Shown: positions 54,054 through 62,067 of the stretch, piece by piece
Layout of the letters: each line of letters starts with the position of its first letter
Position numbering within the stretch: position 1 is the stretch's first letter
From: Microbacterium sp. HD4P20
GTDB lineage: Bacteria; Actinomycetota; Actinomycetes; Actinomycetales; Microbacteriaceae
DNA: 64,000 nucleotides
Reading direction: 5' to 3'
Assembly (NCBI RefSeq): GCF_019449275.2
Contig: NZ_JAHZQZ020000008.1
Location: 1 to 64,000 of the forward strand
The notes under the pieces: generated by a model
What the model saw: the letters and a program-made list of their open reading frames with translations, nothing else
Databases searched by the model: none
What the model was told of the DNA's origin: nothing
Translations under genes and position numbers: made by a program

Positions 54054-55451
54054 GTGACTGGATTCGGAGTGCGCAGCAGGCGTCGACGGGCGAGCGCGTT
54101 CTCGCCTCGCGGCCACGGCGCGCGCCGGATGCGATTGCACCCCGCCCAGGCGGTCGTGACGGGATTCGCCGTGGCGATCGCCGTGGGCACGGCGCTGCTG
54201 ATGCTGCCCTTCGCGAAGGCCGGGCCCGGCGGCGCGAGCTTCGTCGAGGCGCTGTTCACCGCGACCAGCGCCGTGTGCGTGACCGGACTCGTGGTCGTCG
54301 ACACGCCGGTCTACTGGACGGGCTTCGGCCACGTCGTGATCCTCGTCATGATCCAGCTCGGCGGACTGGGCATCATGATCTTCGCCTCGATGATCGGGTT
54401 GATCCTGGCGCGCAAGATGTCGGTCAGGTCGCGCCTGAACGCGGCGGCCGAGGCGAAGGCGCTCGGCCTGGACGACGTCCGAAGTCTCGTGCGCGGGATC
54501 GTGGCGATTTCGCTGCTGGTCGAGGGTGTCGTCGCGGTGCTGCTGTTCCTGCGTTTCCTGCTCGGCTACGGGTACTCGCCGGGGGAGTCCGCCTGGCACG
54601 CTGTCTTCCACGCGGTCTCGTCGTTCAACAACGCCGGATTCGCCCTCTACAGCGACAGCCTCATGGGCTTCGTCTCGGACCCCTTCGTGTGCCTGCCGAT
54701 CGCCGCGGCCATCATCCTGGGTGGCCTGGGCTTCCCCGTCATCATGCAGCTGCGCAAAGAGCTGCGGCATCCGCTTCACTGGTCGATGAACACCAAACTG
54801 GTGCTGTGGGGGAGCGCGGTTCTCCTCGTGGCGGGCGCGGTGTTCATCACCGTGATCGAGTGGAGCAATCCTGCGACGCTCGGCGGTCACGACCCGTGGG
54901 TCCGGGTGCTTGCCGGGTTCTTCCAATCCGTGCAGACGCGGACAGCCGGGTTCAACTCGGTCGACATCGCCGGCATGCACGACGAGACCTGGCTGGGCAT
55001 GGACATCCTGATGTTCATCGGCGGCGGGCCCGCCGGCACGGCGGGTGGCATCAAGGTCACGACCTTCGCCGTGCTGTTCTTCATCCTGCTCACCGAACTG
55101 AGAGGCGAGGGTGCCGTCAACATCTTCGGCAAGCGGCTCTCGCGAGCGGTGCACCGACAGGCCATCACCGTGGTGCTGGTGGCAGTCGCGGCCGTCGTCG
55201 CCGGCACGGGCACGATCATGCTGCTCAGCGGCGAAGGGCTTGATCGGGCGCTGTTCGAAACCGTGTCGGCCTTCGGCACCGTCGGGATGTCGACCGGCAT
55301 CACGGCGGATCTTCCCGAGAGCGCCCAGATCGTCCTGATCGTGATGATGTTCCTCGGGCGGCTCGGTCCTCTCACTCTCGGTTCGGCGATCGCACTGCGC
55401 GAGCGCCGCGCCCTCTACGAACTCCCGAAAGAGAGGCCCGCAATTGGCTAG
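54054..55451 (+). CDS. ktrB: Potassium uptake protein, KtrB/TrkH type
   Basis: The 465-residue membrane protein has the four pore repeats of Ktr/Trk channels, with filter segments SAVCVTGLVV, FNNAGFALYS, QTRTAGFNSVD and GTVGMSTGI, each centred on the glycine that lines the K+ pathway. The GTG at 54054 follows a TACGGT box by 6 bases (leaderless); an ATG at 54129 is an alternative. It overlaps the regulatory KtrA gene by 8 bases, forming a complete KtrAB-type K+ uptake unit. Confidence 0.93.
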   Translation: MTGFGVRSRRRRASAFSPRGHGARRMRLHPAQAVVTGFAVAIAVGTALLMLPFAKAGPGGASFVEALFTATSAVCVTGLVVVDTPVYWTGFGHVVILVMIQLGGLGIMIFASMIGLILARKMSVRSRLNAAAEAKALGLDDVRSLVRGIVAISLLVEGVVAVLLFLRFLLGYGYSPGESAWHAVFHAVSSFNNAGFALYSDSLMGFVSDPFVCLPIAAAIILGGLGFPVIMQLRKELRHPLHWSMNTKLVLWGSAVLLVAGAVFITVIEWSNPATLGGHDPWVRVLAGFFQSVQTRTAGFNSVDIAGMHDETWLGMDILMFIGGGPAGTAGGIKVTTFAVLFFILLTELRGEGAVNIFGKRLSRAVHRQAITVVLVAVAAVVAGTGTIMLLSGEGLDRALFETVSAFGTVGMSTGITADLPESAQIVLIVMMFLGRLGPLTLGSAIALRERRALYELPKERPAIG

Positions 55452-56145
55452 ATTCCCCCACTTCGGCGCACCCGATCGCGCTCGTCGCATCGCCGAGGCA
55501 GGCTCGGTCGCCGTCATCGGCCTGGGCAGGTTCGGGCGGGCCCTCGCGCTCGAGCTGATGGCAGGCGGCACCGAGGTCCTCGGCATCGACCGCGACGAAG
55601 ACCTGGTGCAGTCCCTCAACGGCGAGCTGACGCAGGTGGTGCGCGCCGACTCGACCAAGCGCGAGGCCCTCGAGCAGCTCGCCGTCGACGAGTTCGACCG
55701 CGTGGTGGTCGCGATCGGCGATGACATCTCGGCGTCGATCCTGACCTGCTCCGTGCTGCTCAGCATGGGAATTCCCGCGCTGTGGGCCAAGGCTGTCGAC
55801 GACCAGCACGGCCTCATCCTGGAACAGCTGGGCGTGCACAAGGTGATCTACCCCGAGAAAGACATGGGTCGTCGAGTCGCGCACCTCGTCCGCGGTGCCG
55901 CGCTGGATTTCATCGAGATCGCGCCCGGATACGCCATGGTCAAGGCGCCCGCCCCGTCGTCAGTGCAGGACCGCGCCCTGGGCGAGACCGGGCTGCGCCG
56001 CGCTCACGGCGTCACGGTCGCGGCCTTCCAGCACGGCGAGAACGCGTGGGACAACGCCGACGCCACCACCGTCCTGCGGGCCGGCGACACGATCCTGGTG
56101 GTCGGCAAGACGCGGGATGCCGAGGCCTTCGCTCAGCTGCTCTGA
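55444..56145 (+). CDS. ktrA: Potassium uptake regulator, KtrA/TrkA type
   Basis: The 233-residue protein has an N-terminal RCK Rossmann fold (VAVIGLGRFGRALALELMAGG, GIDRDEDLVQ, AIGDD) and a C-terminal RCK_C domain ending in LRAGDTILVVGKTRD. The single RCK pair and ~220-residue size point to KtrA rather than duplicated TrkA. The start appears to be TTG at 55444, 7 bases after GAGAGG and overlapping the end of ktrB. It binds nucleotides (ATP/ADP or NAD) to gate KtrB, as known for the family. Confidence 0.9.
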   Translation: MARFPHFGAPDRARRIAEAGSVAVIGLGRFGRALALELMAGGTEVLGIDRDEDLVQSLNGELTQVVRADSTKREALEQLAVDEFDRVVVAIGDDISASILTCSVLLSMGIPALWAKAVDDQHGLILEQLGVHKVIYPEKDMGRRVAHLVRGAALDFIEIAPGYAMVKAPAPSSVQDRALGETGLRRAHGVTVAAFQHGENAWDNADATTVLRAGDTILVVGKTRDAEAFAQLL

Positions 56146-56178
56146 CCGAGGTCGCCTCATCGATGCGACGATCGATGT

Positions 56179-57060
56179 GTGACCATTCCCGCTCTGACCC
56201 AGACCATGACCTGGAACGGCCGCACCGTGGCGTGGGATCGGCTGGGCGACGGCCCGCCATTGGTGCTGCTGCACGGAACGCCCTGGTCCTCCGCGCTCTG
56301 GCGACCGATCGCCGATGCGCTCGCCTCGCGGTTCACCGTCTACCTGTGGGACATGCCCGGGTACGGGGCATCCTCGAAGCAGCCGGACCACGATGTCGAT
56401 CTGGGGACGCAGAGCCTGCTGTTCGCCAATCTGCTCGAGCACTGGGGCCTGGAACGGCCGCACGTCATCGCCCACGACTTCGGTGGGGCGGTGGCTCTCC
56501 GCGCACGGCTACTTCACGGCGCTCGCTACAGGTCGCTGTGCCTGGTCGACGTCGTCGCCCTCGCTCCATGGGGATCGCCGTTCTTCACTCTGGTGAAGCA
56601 GCACGCCGACGTGTTCGCGCAACTGCCCGCCGCGGTGCATCGGGGAGCCGTCGAGGCCTATGTGCGCGGAGCGAGTCACCGCGGTCTGCGCGACGACGAC
56701 CTCGACATGCTGGTCCGGCCGTGGACGAGTGATGAGGGGAGGGCGGCCTTCTACCGCCAGATCGCGCAGGCGGACGAGCGATTCACGAGCGAGGTGGAGC
56801 CGGACTACGGCCGGATCGATGAGCCGGTCCACATCGTGTGGGGCGCCGACGACACCTGGATCCCGGTCGATCGTGCCCACCGGCTGCAGGCGGCGATCCC
56901 GCACGCGTCGCTCGCGGTGATCGAAGGTGCCGGTCATCTGATCCAGCTCGATGCGCCCGCCGCTCTGGCGGCTGAGCTCACCCGATGGGCCGAAGGGATG
57001 CTGCGCGCCACGCCCGCGGGGCGGCCGGCGCACGCCCGGCCTGCGGACCTCCGGCCCTGA
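56179..57060 (+). CDS. Alpha/beta hydrolase with Asp nucleophile (dehalogenase/epoxide-hydrolase type)
   Basis: The 293-residue enzyme has the oxyanion HGTPWSS and a nucleophile elbow HVIAHDFGGAVAL, with Asp instead of Ser. Asp at this spot is typical of haloalkane or fluoroacetate dehalogenases and epoxide hydrolases. The acid is likely in GADDTWIP, and the His in GAGHLIQLD. A Pro/Arg tail follows. GTG start at 56179. It stands alone after ktrA; the substrate cannot be told from sequence. Confidence 0.85.
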   Translation: MTIPALTQTMTWNGRTVAWDRLGDGPPLVLLHGTPWSSALWRPIADALASRFTVYLWDMPGYGASSKQPDHDVDLGTQSLLFANLLEHWGLERPHVIAHDFGGAVALRARLLHGARYRSLCLVDVVALAPWGSPFFTLVKQHADVFAQLPAAVHRGAVEAYVRGASHRGLRDDDLDMLVRPWTSDEGRAAFYRQIAQADERFTSEVEPDYGRIDEPVHIVWGADDTWIPVDRAHRLQAAIPHASLAVIEGAGHLIQLDAPAALAAELTRWAEGMLRATPAGRPAHARPADLRP

Positions 57061-57090
57061 AGGCGGTGAACGTGCCGCCTCGTGGGCGGG

Positions 57091-57507
57091 TCAGTCGGTG
57101 TCGCGTTCCTTCGAGCGCGTCACGATTGTGCGCAGGTGGTGGCGCAGTTGCGGCAGGGCGTCGTCGCCCAGTTCGTCGGACCAGCGCGCCGCCAGCTCGG
57201 AGCTGATGCGCGCGGCGTCTTCGCACAGGCGCGCGCCGCGTTCGGTGAGCGACACCAGGATCGCGCGACGGTCGGTGTCGGAGGGCGCCGTCACGACGTA
57301 CCCGTGGGATTCCAGATCCCGCACAGTCATGCTCATCGCCTGACGGCTCACGCCGCTTCGTTCTGCCAGCGTCGAGATCGCCGTGCCGGCTGGATCGATG
57401 TGCATGAAGACCGGAACGTGCGTGACGCGGATGGCGGGATGCCCCTGTGCTGCCAGCTCGGAGAGCGCGGTGGTGGTGACGATCGAGGCTGCGCTCATGA
57501 GCAGCAT
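57091..57507 (-). CDS. MarR-family transcriptional regulator
   Basis: The 138-residue winged-helix protein has PAGTAISTLAERSGVSRQAMSMTVRDLESHGYVVTAPSDTDRRAILVSLTERG as recognition helix and wing, typical of MarR. The ATG at 57507 gives a normal-length start just before LLMSAAS. The frame is open to an ATG at 57615, but that version would run through the divergent promoter/operator, with a Cys-rich unlikely N-terminus. It probably controls the divergent redoxin gene and itself. Confidence 0.82.
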   Translation of the reverse strand: MLLMSAASIVTTTALSELAAQGHPAIRVTHVPVFMHIDPAGTAISTLAERSGVSRQAMSMTVRDLESHGYVVTAPSDTDRRAILVSLTERGARLCEDAARISSELAARWSDELGDDALPQLRHHLRTIVTRSKERDTD

Positions 57508-57573
57508 CCCGAGATCGTCCCGGGCACTCTTCGCGAACGACGCGATCTCTCGCTCGAAGATTGCGCAACTCCC

Positions 57574-57602
57574 TTGACAGTTTAGGCAACATGGTTGACG
57601 AT
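57574..57602 (+). promoter_or_regulatory. Divergent promoter with MarR-type operator
   Basis: TTGACAGTTTAGGCAA (57574-57589) is a semi-palindrome (TTG-x-C...G-x-CAA), the style of MarR sites. Its TTGACA doubles as a -35 box for the redoxin gene, with GACGAT at 57597-57602 as a weak -10 at 17-base spacing. Binding there would block the redoxin promoter. Confidence 0.5.
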
Positions 57603-57638
57603 CTGTGTATCTCATCCGAAAACAGAGAGCGAGTCGTC

Positions 57639-58145
57639 GTGAACACCACCCTAGAGACAGGCCTGGCGTTTCCGGCGCTCGATCTCGTGAGCGCTTCGGG
57701 CGCGGAGTCGTCGCTCGCCGCGCAGATCGGCGGTCGCATCGCCGTCGTGCACGTCATGCGCTCGAGCAGCTGCCCGGTGTGTCTGGCGCATGCCGCGGCA
57801 CTGCAGCGGCTGCTCGACAGCGGAGCGCTCGGTGACACCGTCGCCGTGCTCATCGCCCCCGGCGGTGTGGAAGAGGCGAAGGACGCCGCAGCTCGCGCCG
57901 CGCGACGAAGCCCGTCGGCCGAAGTCTTCGCGAGCGAGAGCGCGCATGCCGTGCTGGGCCTGGGCACCGTCGCGCTTCTGCAGCAGTCGGCGACGATCGT
58001 GGTCGATTCGGCCGGCGTCGTCCGCTCGGTGCGGGCAAGTACGCTGCCCATGGGTTCCTTCTCCGCCGACGAGGTGCGCACCGCGGTGGCCGACGCCGCG
58101 CGGGATGCTGCGGCGCGGGGAAGGATCGAGCCGGAGCGCCTCTGA
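57639..58145 (+). CDS. Peroxiredoxin/TlpA-like thioredoxin-fold protein
   Basis: The 168-residue protein has AhpC/TlpA-type features: FPALDLVSASG, VVHVMRSSSCPVCLAHAAAL with a CxxC near residue 47, and a VVDSAGVVRSVRA strand. The CPVC pair may act as a peroxidatic or disulfide reductase centre. The GTG at 57639 follows AGAGAGCGAG. It diverges from a MarR regulator, which suggests induction by an oxidant or drug. Confidence 0.85.
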   Translation: MNTTLETGLAFPALDLVSASGAESSLAAQIGGRIAVVHVMRSSSCPVCLAHAAALQRLLDSGALGDTVAVLIAPGGVEEAKDAAARAARRSPSAEVFASESAHAVLGLGTVALLQQSATIVVDSAGVVRSVRASTLPMGSFSADEVRTAVADAARDAAARGRIEPERL

Positions 58146-58281
58146 CCCACGGGGGAATGACTTCTGGCACCCGGCGGCGCCTCGATTCCCTGTCGCTTCT
58201 GTACAAGACCGATGCCTCGGCGGCTCCATAACCTCATCTCGTCGCGGTGATCGGCACCGCGGAACGAACAAGGAGAACACA

Positions 58282-59097
58282 ATGCCCGAAGGCACCGTGA
58301 CATCAACCGACGGCACCACCATCGCTTTCACGGCATGGGGTGACGGCGACCCGATCGTGATCGTCGACGGCGCGACCGCCCAGCGCGCCACCACCCCTGA
58401 GAACGCAGAGACCGCCGAGCTGCTTGCCGACGAGTTCCTCGTGATCAATTACGACCGTCGCGGGCGTGGCGAGAGTGGCGACACCTCGCCCTACGCCGTC
58501 GAGCGCGAGTTCGAAGATCTGGCCGCGATCATCGAACACGCCGGTGGAGGGCGGCCCGCGACCGTCTTCGGGTGGTCGTCGGGGGGCAACCTCGCCCTCA
58601 ATGCCGCCCAGGCGGGTGTCCCCATCGCGCGGATCGCCCTGTTCGAGCCCAATGCGGCGATCGACGATGTCCGCCCCCCGTTGCCAGACGACTACGTCGA
58701 GCGTCTCGACGCCGCCGTCGCTGACGGCCGTCCCGGTGACGCGGTCGCCCTGTTCATGACCGCAGCAGTGATGATGCCGGAGGAGATGGTCGAAGGGATG
58801 CGCGGAGAGGACTGGTGGGCAGGGTTGGAGGCGATCGCTCCCACGATCGCCTACGACGGCCGCCAGGTCGGCGACGCCTTGTCGGGCAAGCCACTGCGTG
58901 CCGAGCTCTGGAACAGCGTCGACGTCCCCGTGCTGGTGATGCACGGCACCGACACCTGGCCGGCGATGGCGGCCGGCGCCCGTGCGATCGCCGCTCATCT
59001 GCCCACGGCGACCCTCAAACCCGTGCCCGGCCAGGAGCACAGCACCACGCCGGAAGTGCTCGCGGCGGAGCTGCGCGCGTTCATCAAGGAGAGCTGA
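58282..59097 (+). CDS. Alpha/beta hydrolase
   Basis: The 271-residue enzyme has nucleophile elbow FGWSSGGNLALNAAQ (Ser), NYDRRGRGES, a C-terminal VLVMHGTDTWPAM with the acid, and PGQEHSTTPEV with the His, a complete triad. The usual HGxxG oxyanion is altered to VDGATAQR, so activity may be on small esters. AGGAG sits at 58271-58275, 6 bases before the ATG. One base separates it from the following DHFR-like gene. Confidence 0.88.
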   Translation: MPEGTVTSTDGTTIAFTAWGDGDPIVIVDGATAQRATTPENAETAELLADEFLVINYDRRGRGESGDTSPYAVEREFEDLAAIIEHAGGGRPATVFGWSSGGNLALNAAQAGVPIARIALFEPNAAIDDVRPPLPDDYVERLDAAVADGRPGDAVALFMTAAVMMPEEMVEGMRGEDWWAGLEAIAPTIAYDGRQVGDALSGKPLRAELWNSVDVPVLVMHGTDTWPAMAAGARAIAAHLPTATLKPVPGQEHSTTPEVLAAELRAFIKES

Positions 59098-59098
59098 C

Positions 59099-59659
59099 AT
59101 GGGAAACATCGTGCTGACCGAGTTCATCTCCGTCGACGGCGTGGTGGAGGCACCGGGCGGCGAGGACTTCAAGTATCCGAACTGGACGTTCGAGTTCGAC
59201 CGCGGGCCCGAAGGTGAAGCCTTCAAGGAACGTGAGGCGCTCGCCGCGGCTGCTCTTCTGCTCGGCCGCAAGACCTACGAAGGATTCGCCGGAGCGTGGC
59301 CGCAGTATGAGGGAGAGCTCGCGGACAAGTACAACACCATGCCGAAGTACGTCGTCTCCCGCACTCTCACGGATCCGAAGTGGACCAATACCACCGTTCT
59401 GAACGGCGATCTGGTGGAGGATGTCTCACGCCTGAAGCAGCAGATCGACGGCGAGATATCCGTCGCCGGCAGCATCCAGCTCGCGCAGAGCCTGCTCGCC
59501 CACGACCTCGTCGACGAGATCCACCTGATGGCGTCGCCGGTCATCCTCGGCCACGGCCGCACCCTTTGGGCGAAGACACCCGACAAGAGCGCCTGGACGC
59601 TGACGGACGCCACCGTCTTCGGCGACAGCACGCTCGTCACCATCTACCGGCGCCGATGA
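59099..59659 (+). CDS. Dihydrofolate reductase-like (RibD C-terminal) protein
   Basis: The 186-residue protein has the RibD_C/DHFR fold: LTEFISVDGVVEAPGG, LLLGRKTYEGFAGAW, KYVVSRTL, SVAGSIQLAQSLLAHDLVDEIHLMASPVILGHGRTLW. Members are NAD(P)H-dependent reductases of uncertain substrate. ATG at 59099, one base after the hydrolase stop, so the two are one transcript. Confidence 0.9.
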   Translation: MGNIVLTEFISVDGVVEAPGGEDFKYPNWTFEFDRGPEGEAFKEREALAAAALLLGRKTYEGFAGAWPQYEGELADKYNTMPKYVVSRTLTDPKWTNTTVLNGDLVEDVSRLKQQIDGEISVAGSIQLAQSLLAHDLVDEIHLMASPVILGHGRTLWAKTPDKSAWTLTDATVFGDSTLVTIYRRR

Positions 59660-59725
59660 GGGCTACGAGGGACCGCGCATGAGCCGGTCCCTCGTAGCTG
59701 CCGGAGTCGCCTCTCCTGCGGCCGA

Positions 59726-60907
59726 TCACGCATCCCGCAGCCTCGGCGCTTCCCGTGGAATGAGCGCTGTGATGGTGAATCCGGCGCGCGGTGCGGACTC
59801 CACCATCAGCATCCCGCCGGCAAGCTCCACGCGCTCACGCATACCGGTCAGGCCGTGACCGGGTGAGACCCGCGTCGTTCCCTCGCCATCGTCGAGGATG
59901 TCTACCCGGGCTTCGCGCATCGTGACGACCACCCGGATCTGAAGCGATTGCGCATGGGCATGCCGCAGGGTGTTCGTGATCGACTCCTGGACACACCACA
60001 CGATCACCGCAGTCTGCCTCGGTGTCAAATGTGTCTCACCCTCCACCTTCACGGAGACATCGAGTCCGGGGGCGCCTGAGGCAAGCTCACCGAGCGCCGA
60101 GGCGAGATCCGATGGAGTCGCCCGCATCTGGGTGACCGCGTTGCGAACGGTCGCCATCAGATCGTTCGCGATGGCTCGCGCCCGAAGGATGCGGTCATCC
60201 TGAGCTGCACGATCCGTCAGATGTGACGCGACCTCGAGCTCCAGGGAGAGGGCGGTGAGCTGGTGCCCCGCCACATCATGCAGGTCGCGGGCAATCCGCA
60301 ACCGCTCGGCCTCTCTCGTCGAGACCTCGAGCAAAGCGGCTGTCGATCGCAATTCCGCGTGGGCGACCGCGAGGTCTTCTCGGGCTTCTGCCTCGCTGCG
60401 CGCCGTGTACACCACGAGGGCGCCGAAGATCTGGGAGATGCCGAAGACGGTCACGTTCACGACAAGGTCAGCAACGGGCCACCCAGCCAGAAGCCCTGCG
60501 ATGCCGATCACGCAGGTCTGACCAGCGATCACGGCAGATACCGCTCGCCATGGCCAGAAGAAGGATGCCATCGTCGCGGTCAGCACGAACAGCAGAGCGG
60601 CCGCCCCCTCGGTGGCGAAGAGCAAGACGAGCAGAATGCTCAGGGCGATGAGCGAGCCGATCAGACCACTCCGTGGGGTCCAAGGAGGACTGGGAAGGTA
60701 ACCCTGGATCGCCAGGACAATCACGCCGAACGCCGCATAGGCGATCCACCAGACGACGGGGTGAGCCGGACCTGCCGCCATCACGGCGACGCTGTCCAGG
60801 ACCGCGACGACACCGACTGCCAGAGCGAAGACGATGCTTGCGAGGGCGAGCCCGATCCGGACAGTTCCCAGCCGCTTCGATTCAGGAGTCTTCGGATTCG
60901 GAACCAT
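59726..60907 (-). CDS. Sensor histidine kinase, HisKA_3 type, orphan
   Basis: The 393-residue protein has six membrane helices (residues ~15-175), a coiled linker, a HisKA_3 phospho-acceptor box (RIARDLHDVAGHQLTALSLELEVASH) and HATPase boxes (ESITNTLRHAHAQ, DDGEG, GHGLTGMRERVELAGG). It belongs to the DesK/NarX-like group whose partner is a LuxR-type response regulator. No regulator gene is beside it on either side. The ATG at 60907 is chosen by the start of the hydrophobic region. Confidence 0.9.
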   Translation of the reverse strand: MVPNPKTPESKRLGTVRIGLALASIVFALAVGVVAVLDSVAVMAAGPAHPVVWWIAYAAFGVIVLAIQGYLPSPPWTPRSGLIGSLIALSILLVLLFATEGAAALLFVLTATMASFFWPWRAVSAVIAGQTCVIGIAGLLAGWPVADLVVNVTVFGISQIFGALVVYTARSEAEAREDLAVAHAELRSTAALLEVSTREAERLRIARDLHDVAGHQLTALSLELEVASHLTDRAAQDDRILRARAIANDLMATVRNAVTQMRATPSDLASALGELASGAPGLDVSVKVEGETHLTPRQTAVIVWCVQESITNTLRHAHAQSLQIRVVVTMREARVDILDDGEGTTRVSPGHGLTGMRERVELAGGMLMVESAPRAGFTITALIPREAPRLRDA

Positions 60908-61074
60908 GTTGGCGACCGTAGTCGGTGCCGGACCGTCAAGGTCCACTGCCCCTCGTTCGGCGCGAGGTCGGCACGAGATCTGTGCCGTGACTTTCAGCAC
61001 TTCCAGGGCCCAACGCGTTTGCCTATCGTCGCAGTGCCCGCCCGACGCGACAGAGGAAGGAAAGGGGACGCCCG

Positions 61075-61404
61075 ATGACGACGACAGCGGTGGAACTGGC
61101 TGAGAACGCAAGCCTGGAGGGCTACCTGATCGGTTCACAGGTGAGCATCATCCGCGAGCACGAGCTCACACCCGGGGCAGGGCCGAAGCTACACCGTCAC
61201 CCGTACACAGAGACGTTCGTCATACACAGGGGCCGCGCTGCGTTCACCGTCGGCGATGAGCAGCTGATCGCCGTGGGTGGTCAGGTGCTTGTCGTGCCGC
61301 GGCTCGTCCCGCATCGTTTCGAGGTGCTCGAAGGGGGCGTCTACGAAGCGACCCACATCCATGCGAGCGACCGCTTCGTCACGGAGTGGCTGGAGGAGGG
61401 CTGA
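61075..61404 (+). CDS. Cupin-domain protein
   Basis: The 109-residue single-cupin protein has the metal-binding motif GPKLHRHPYTETFVIHRG and a second segment LVVPRLVPHRFEVLEGG. It diverges from the histidine kinase gene. GGAAAGGGG lies about 7 bases before the ATG. The role is unknown; small cupins are often isomerases or regulators. Confidence 0.88.
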   Translation: MTTTAVELAENASLEGYLIGSQVSIIREHELTPGAGPKLHRHPYTETFVIHRGRAAFTVGDEQLIAVGGQVLVVPRLVPHRFEVLEGGVYEATHIHASDRFVTEWLEEG

Positions 61405-61489
61405 ACGGGAACCCGAAGTGCCACGCCGATCCACCGGCGGTTCTCGGAAGTAGGAAGCGATCCCAGTACTCTCGGGGGAATGGAAGAAA

Positions 61490-61516
61490 CCCCCGTGCGT
61501 AGAAGCCGCACGAGGG
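61490..61516 (-). terminator. Terminator after tRNA-Phe
   Basis: On the minus strand, CCCTCGTGCG and CGCACGGGGG pair (one G-U) around a 7-base loop and are followed by TTTCTT, directly downstream of the tRNA-Phe gene. Confidence 0.8.
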
Positions 61517-61522
61517 TCCCAG

Positions 61523-61595
61523 TGGCTCCGACCGGCATCGATCCGGTGACCTTTCGATTTTCAGTCGAACGCTCTACCAACTGAGCTACAGAGCC
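61523..61595 (-). tRNA. tRNA-Phe (GAA anticodon)
   Basis: The 73-base gene on the minus strand has the GGCTCTG acceptor 5' strand pairing CGGAGCC, D-arm TAGCTCAGTTGGTAGAGC, anticodon loop CTGAAAA (GAA, Phe) and T-arm GGTCACCGGATCGATGCCGG. Discriminator A; CCA is not encoded. Confidence 0.95.
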
Positions 61596-61644
61596 TCACG
61601 GCATCCGTTTCCGACGAATCGGACGTGCTTGCCGCGTCCTAGAC

Positions 61645-61668
61645 GAAAGGCCCTCTCGAAAAAGGGCC
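61645..61668 (-). terminator. Short hairpin between tRNA-Asp and tRNA-Phe
   Basis: On the minus strand GGCCCT and AGGGCC pair around an 8-base loop and are followed by TTTC. It may attenuate read-through or be a processing signal between the tRNAs. Confidence 0.4.
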
Positions 61669-61681
61669 CGTCGCTGTGGAG

Positions 61682-61755
61682 CGACCCTGACGGGACTTGA
61701 ACCCGCGACCTCCGCCGTGACAGGGCGGCACGCTAACCAACTGCGCTACAGGGCC
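61682..61755 (-). tRNA. tRNA-Asp (GTC anticodon)
   Basis: The 74-base gene has acceptor GGCCCTG pairing CAGGGTC, D-arm TAGCGCAGTTGGTTAGCG, anticodon loop CTGTCAC (GTC, Asp) and T-arm GGTCGCGGGTTCAAGTCCC. It lies 20 bases after tRNA-Glu on the minus strand. Confidence 0.95.
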
Positions 61756-61775
61756 ATGATATTGAATTGTGGGTG

Positions 61776-61848
61776 TGACCCCAACGGGATTCGAACCCGT
61801 GCTACCGCCGTGAAAGGGCGGCGTCCTAGGCCGCTAAACGATGGGGCC
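61776..61848 (-). tRNA. tRNA-Glu (TTC anticodon)
   Basis: The 73-base gene has acceptor GGCCCCA pairing TGGGGTC, a D-arm TCGTTTAGCGGCCTAGGA, anticodon loop CTTTCAC (TTC, Glu) and T-arm GCACGGGTTCGAATCCCGT. First of the Glu-Asp-Phe cluster on the minus strand. Confidence 0.95.
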
Positions 61849-62008
61849 GGGATGAACCCGTGGGGCTCACTCACCGAGGGTCAAGCATACGCAATGCACC
61901 TGGATTACGCCAATCGAGGGCGTGGCGTGCTTGTGTGCGACGTGGAGCGGGTCCACACTGACAGGGTGACGCCGCCCCGGAGCGGCGCTCTGCGCGTCGA
62001 CGTAACGG

Positions 62009-62036
62009 TTGCGGATGTGACTGATGTTGCTAGTGT
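62009..62036 (+). promoter_or_regulatory. Promoter of the M23 endopeptidase gene
   Basis: TTGCGG (62009-62014) and TAGTGT (62031-62036) are separated by 16 bases, giving a ~25-base leader before the GTG at 62068. The rest of the gap back to tRNA-Glu shows no riboswitch-like structure. Confidence 0.55.
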
Positions 62037-62067
62037 GAAACGAGTCGACGTGCGAGGGGAGGACCGG

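Noticed and set aside
61849..62067. ydaO-type c-di-AMP riboswitch before the M23 endopeptidase
   Set aside because: Such riboswitches often precede wall hydrolases in actinobacteria, but the predicted leader is only about 25 bases and no conserved ydaO segments are visible.
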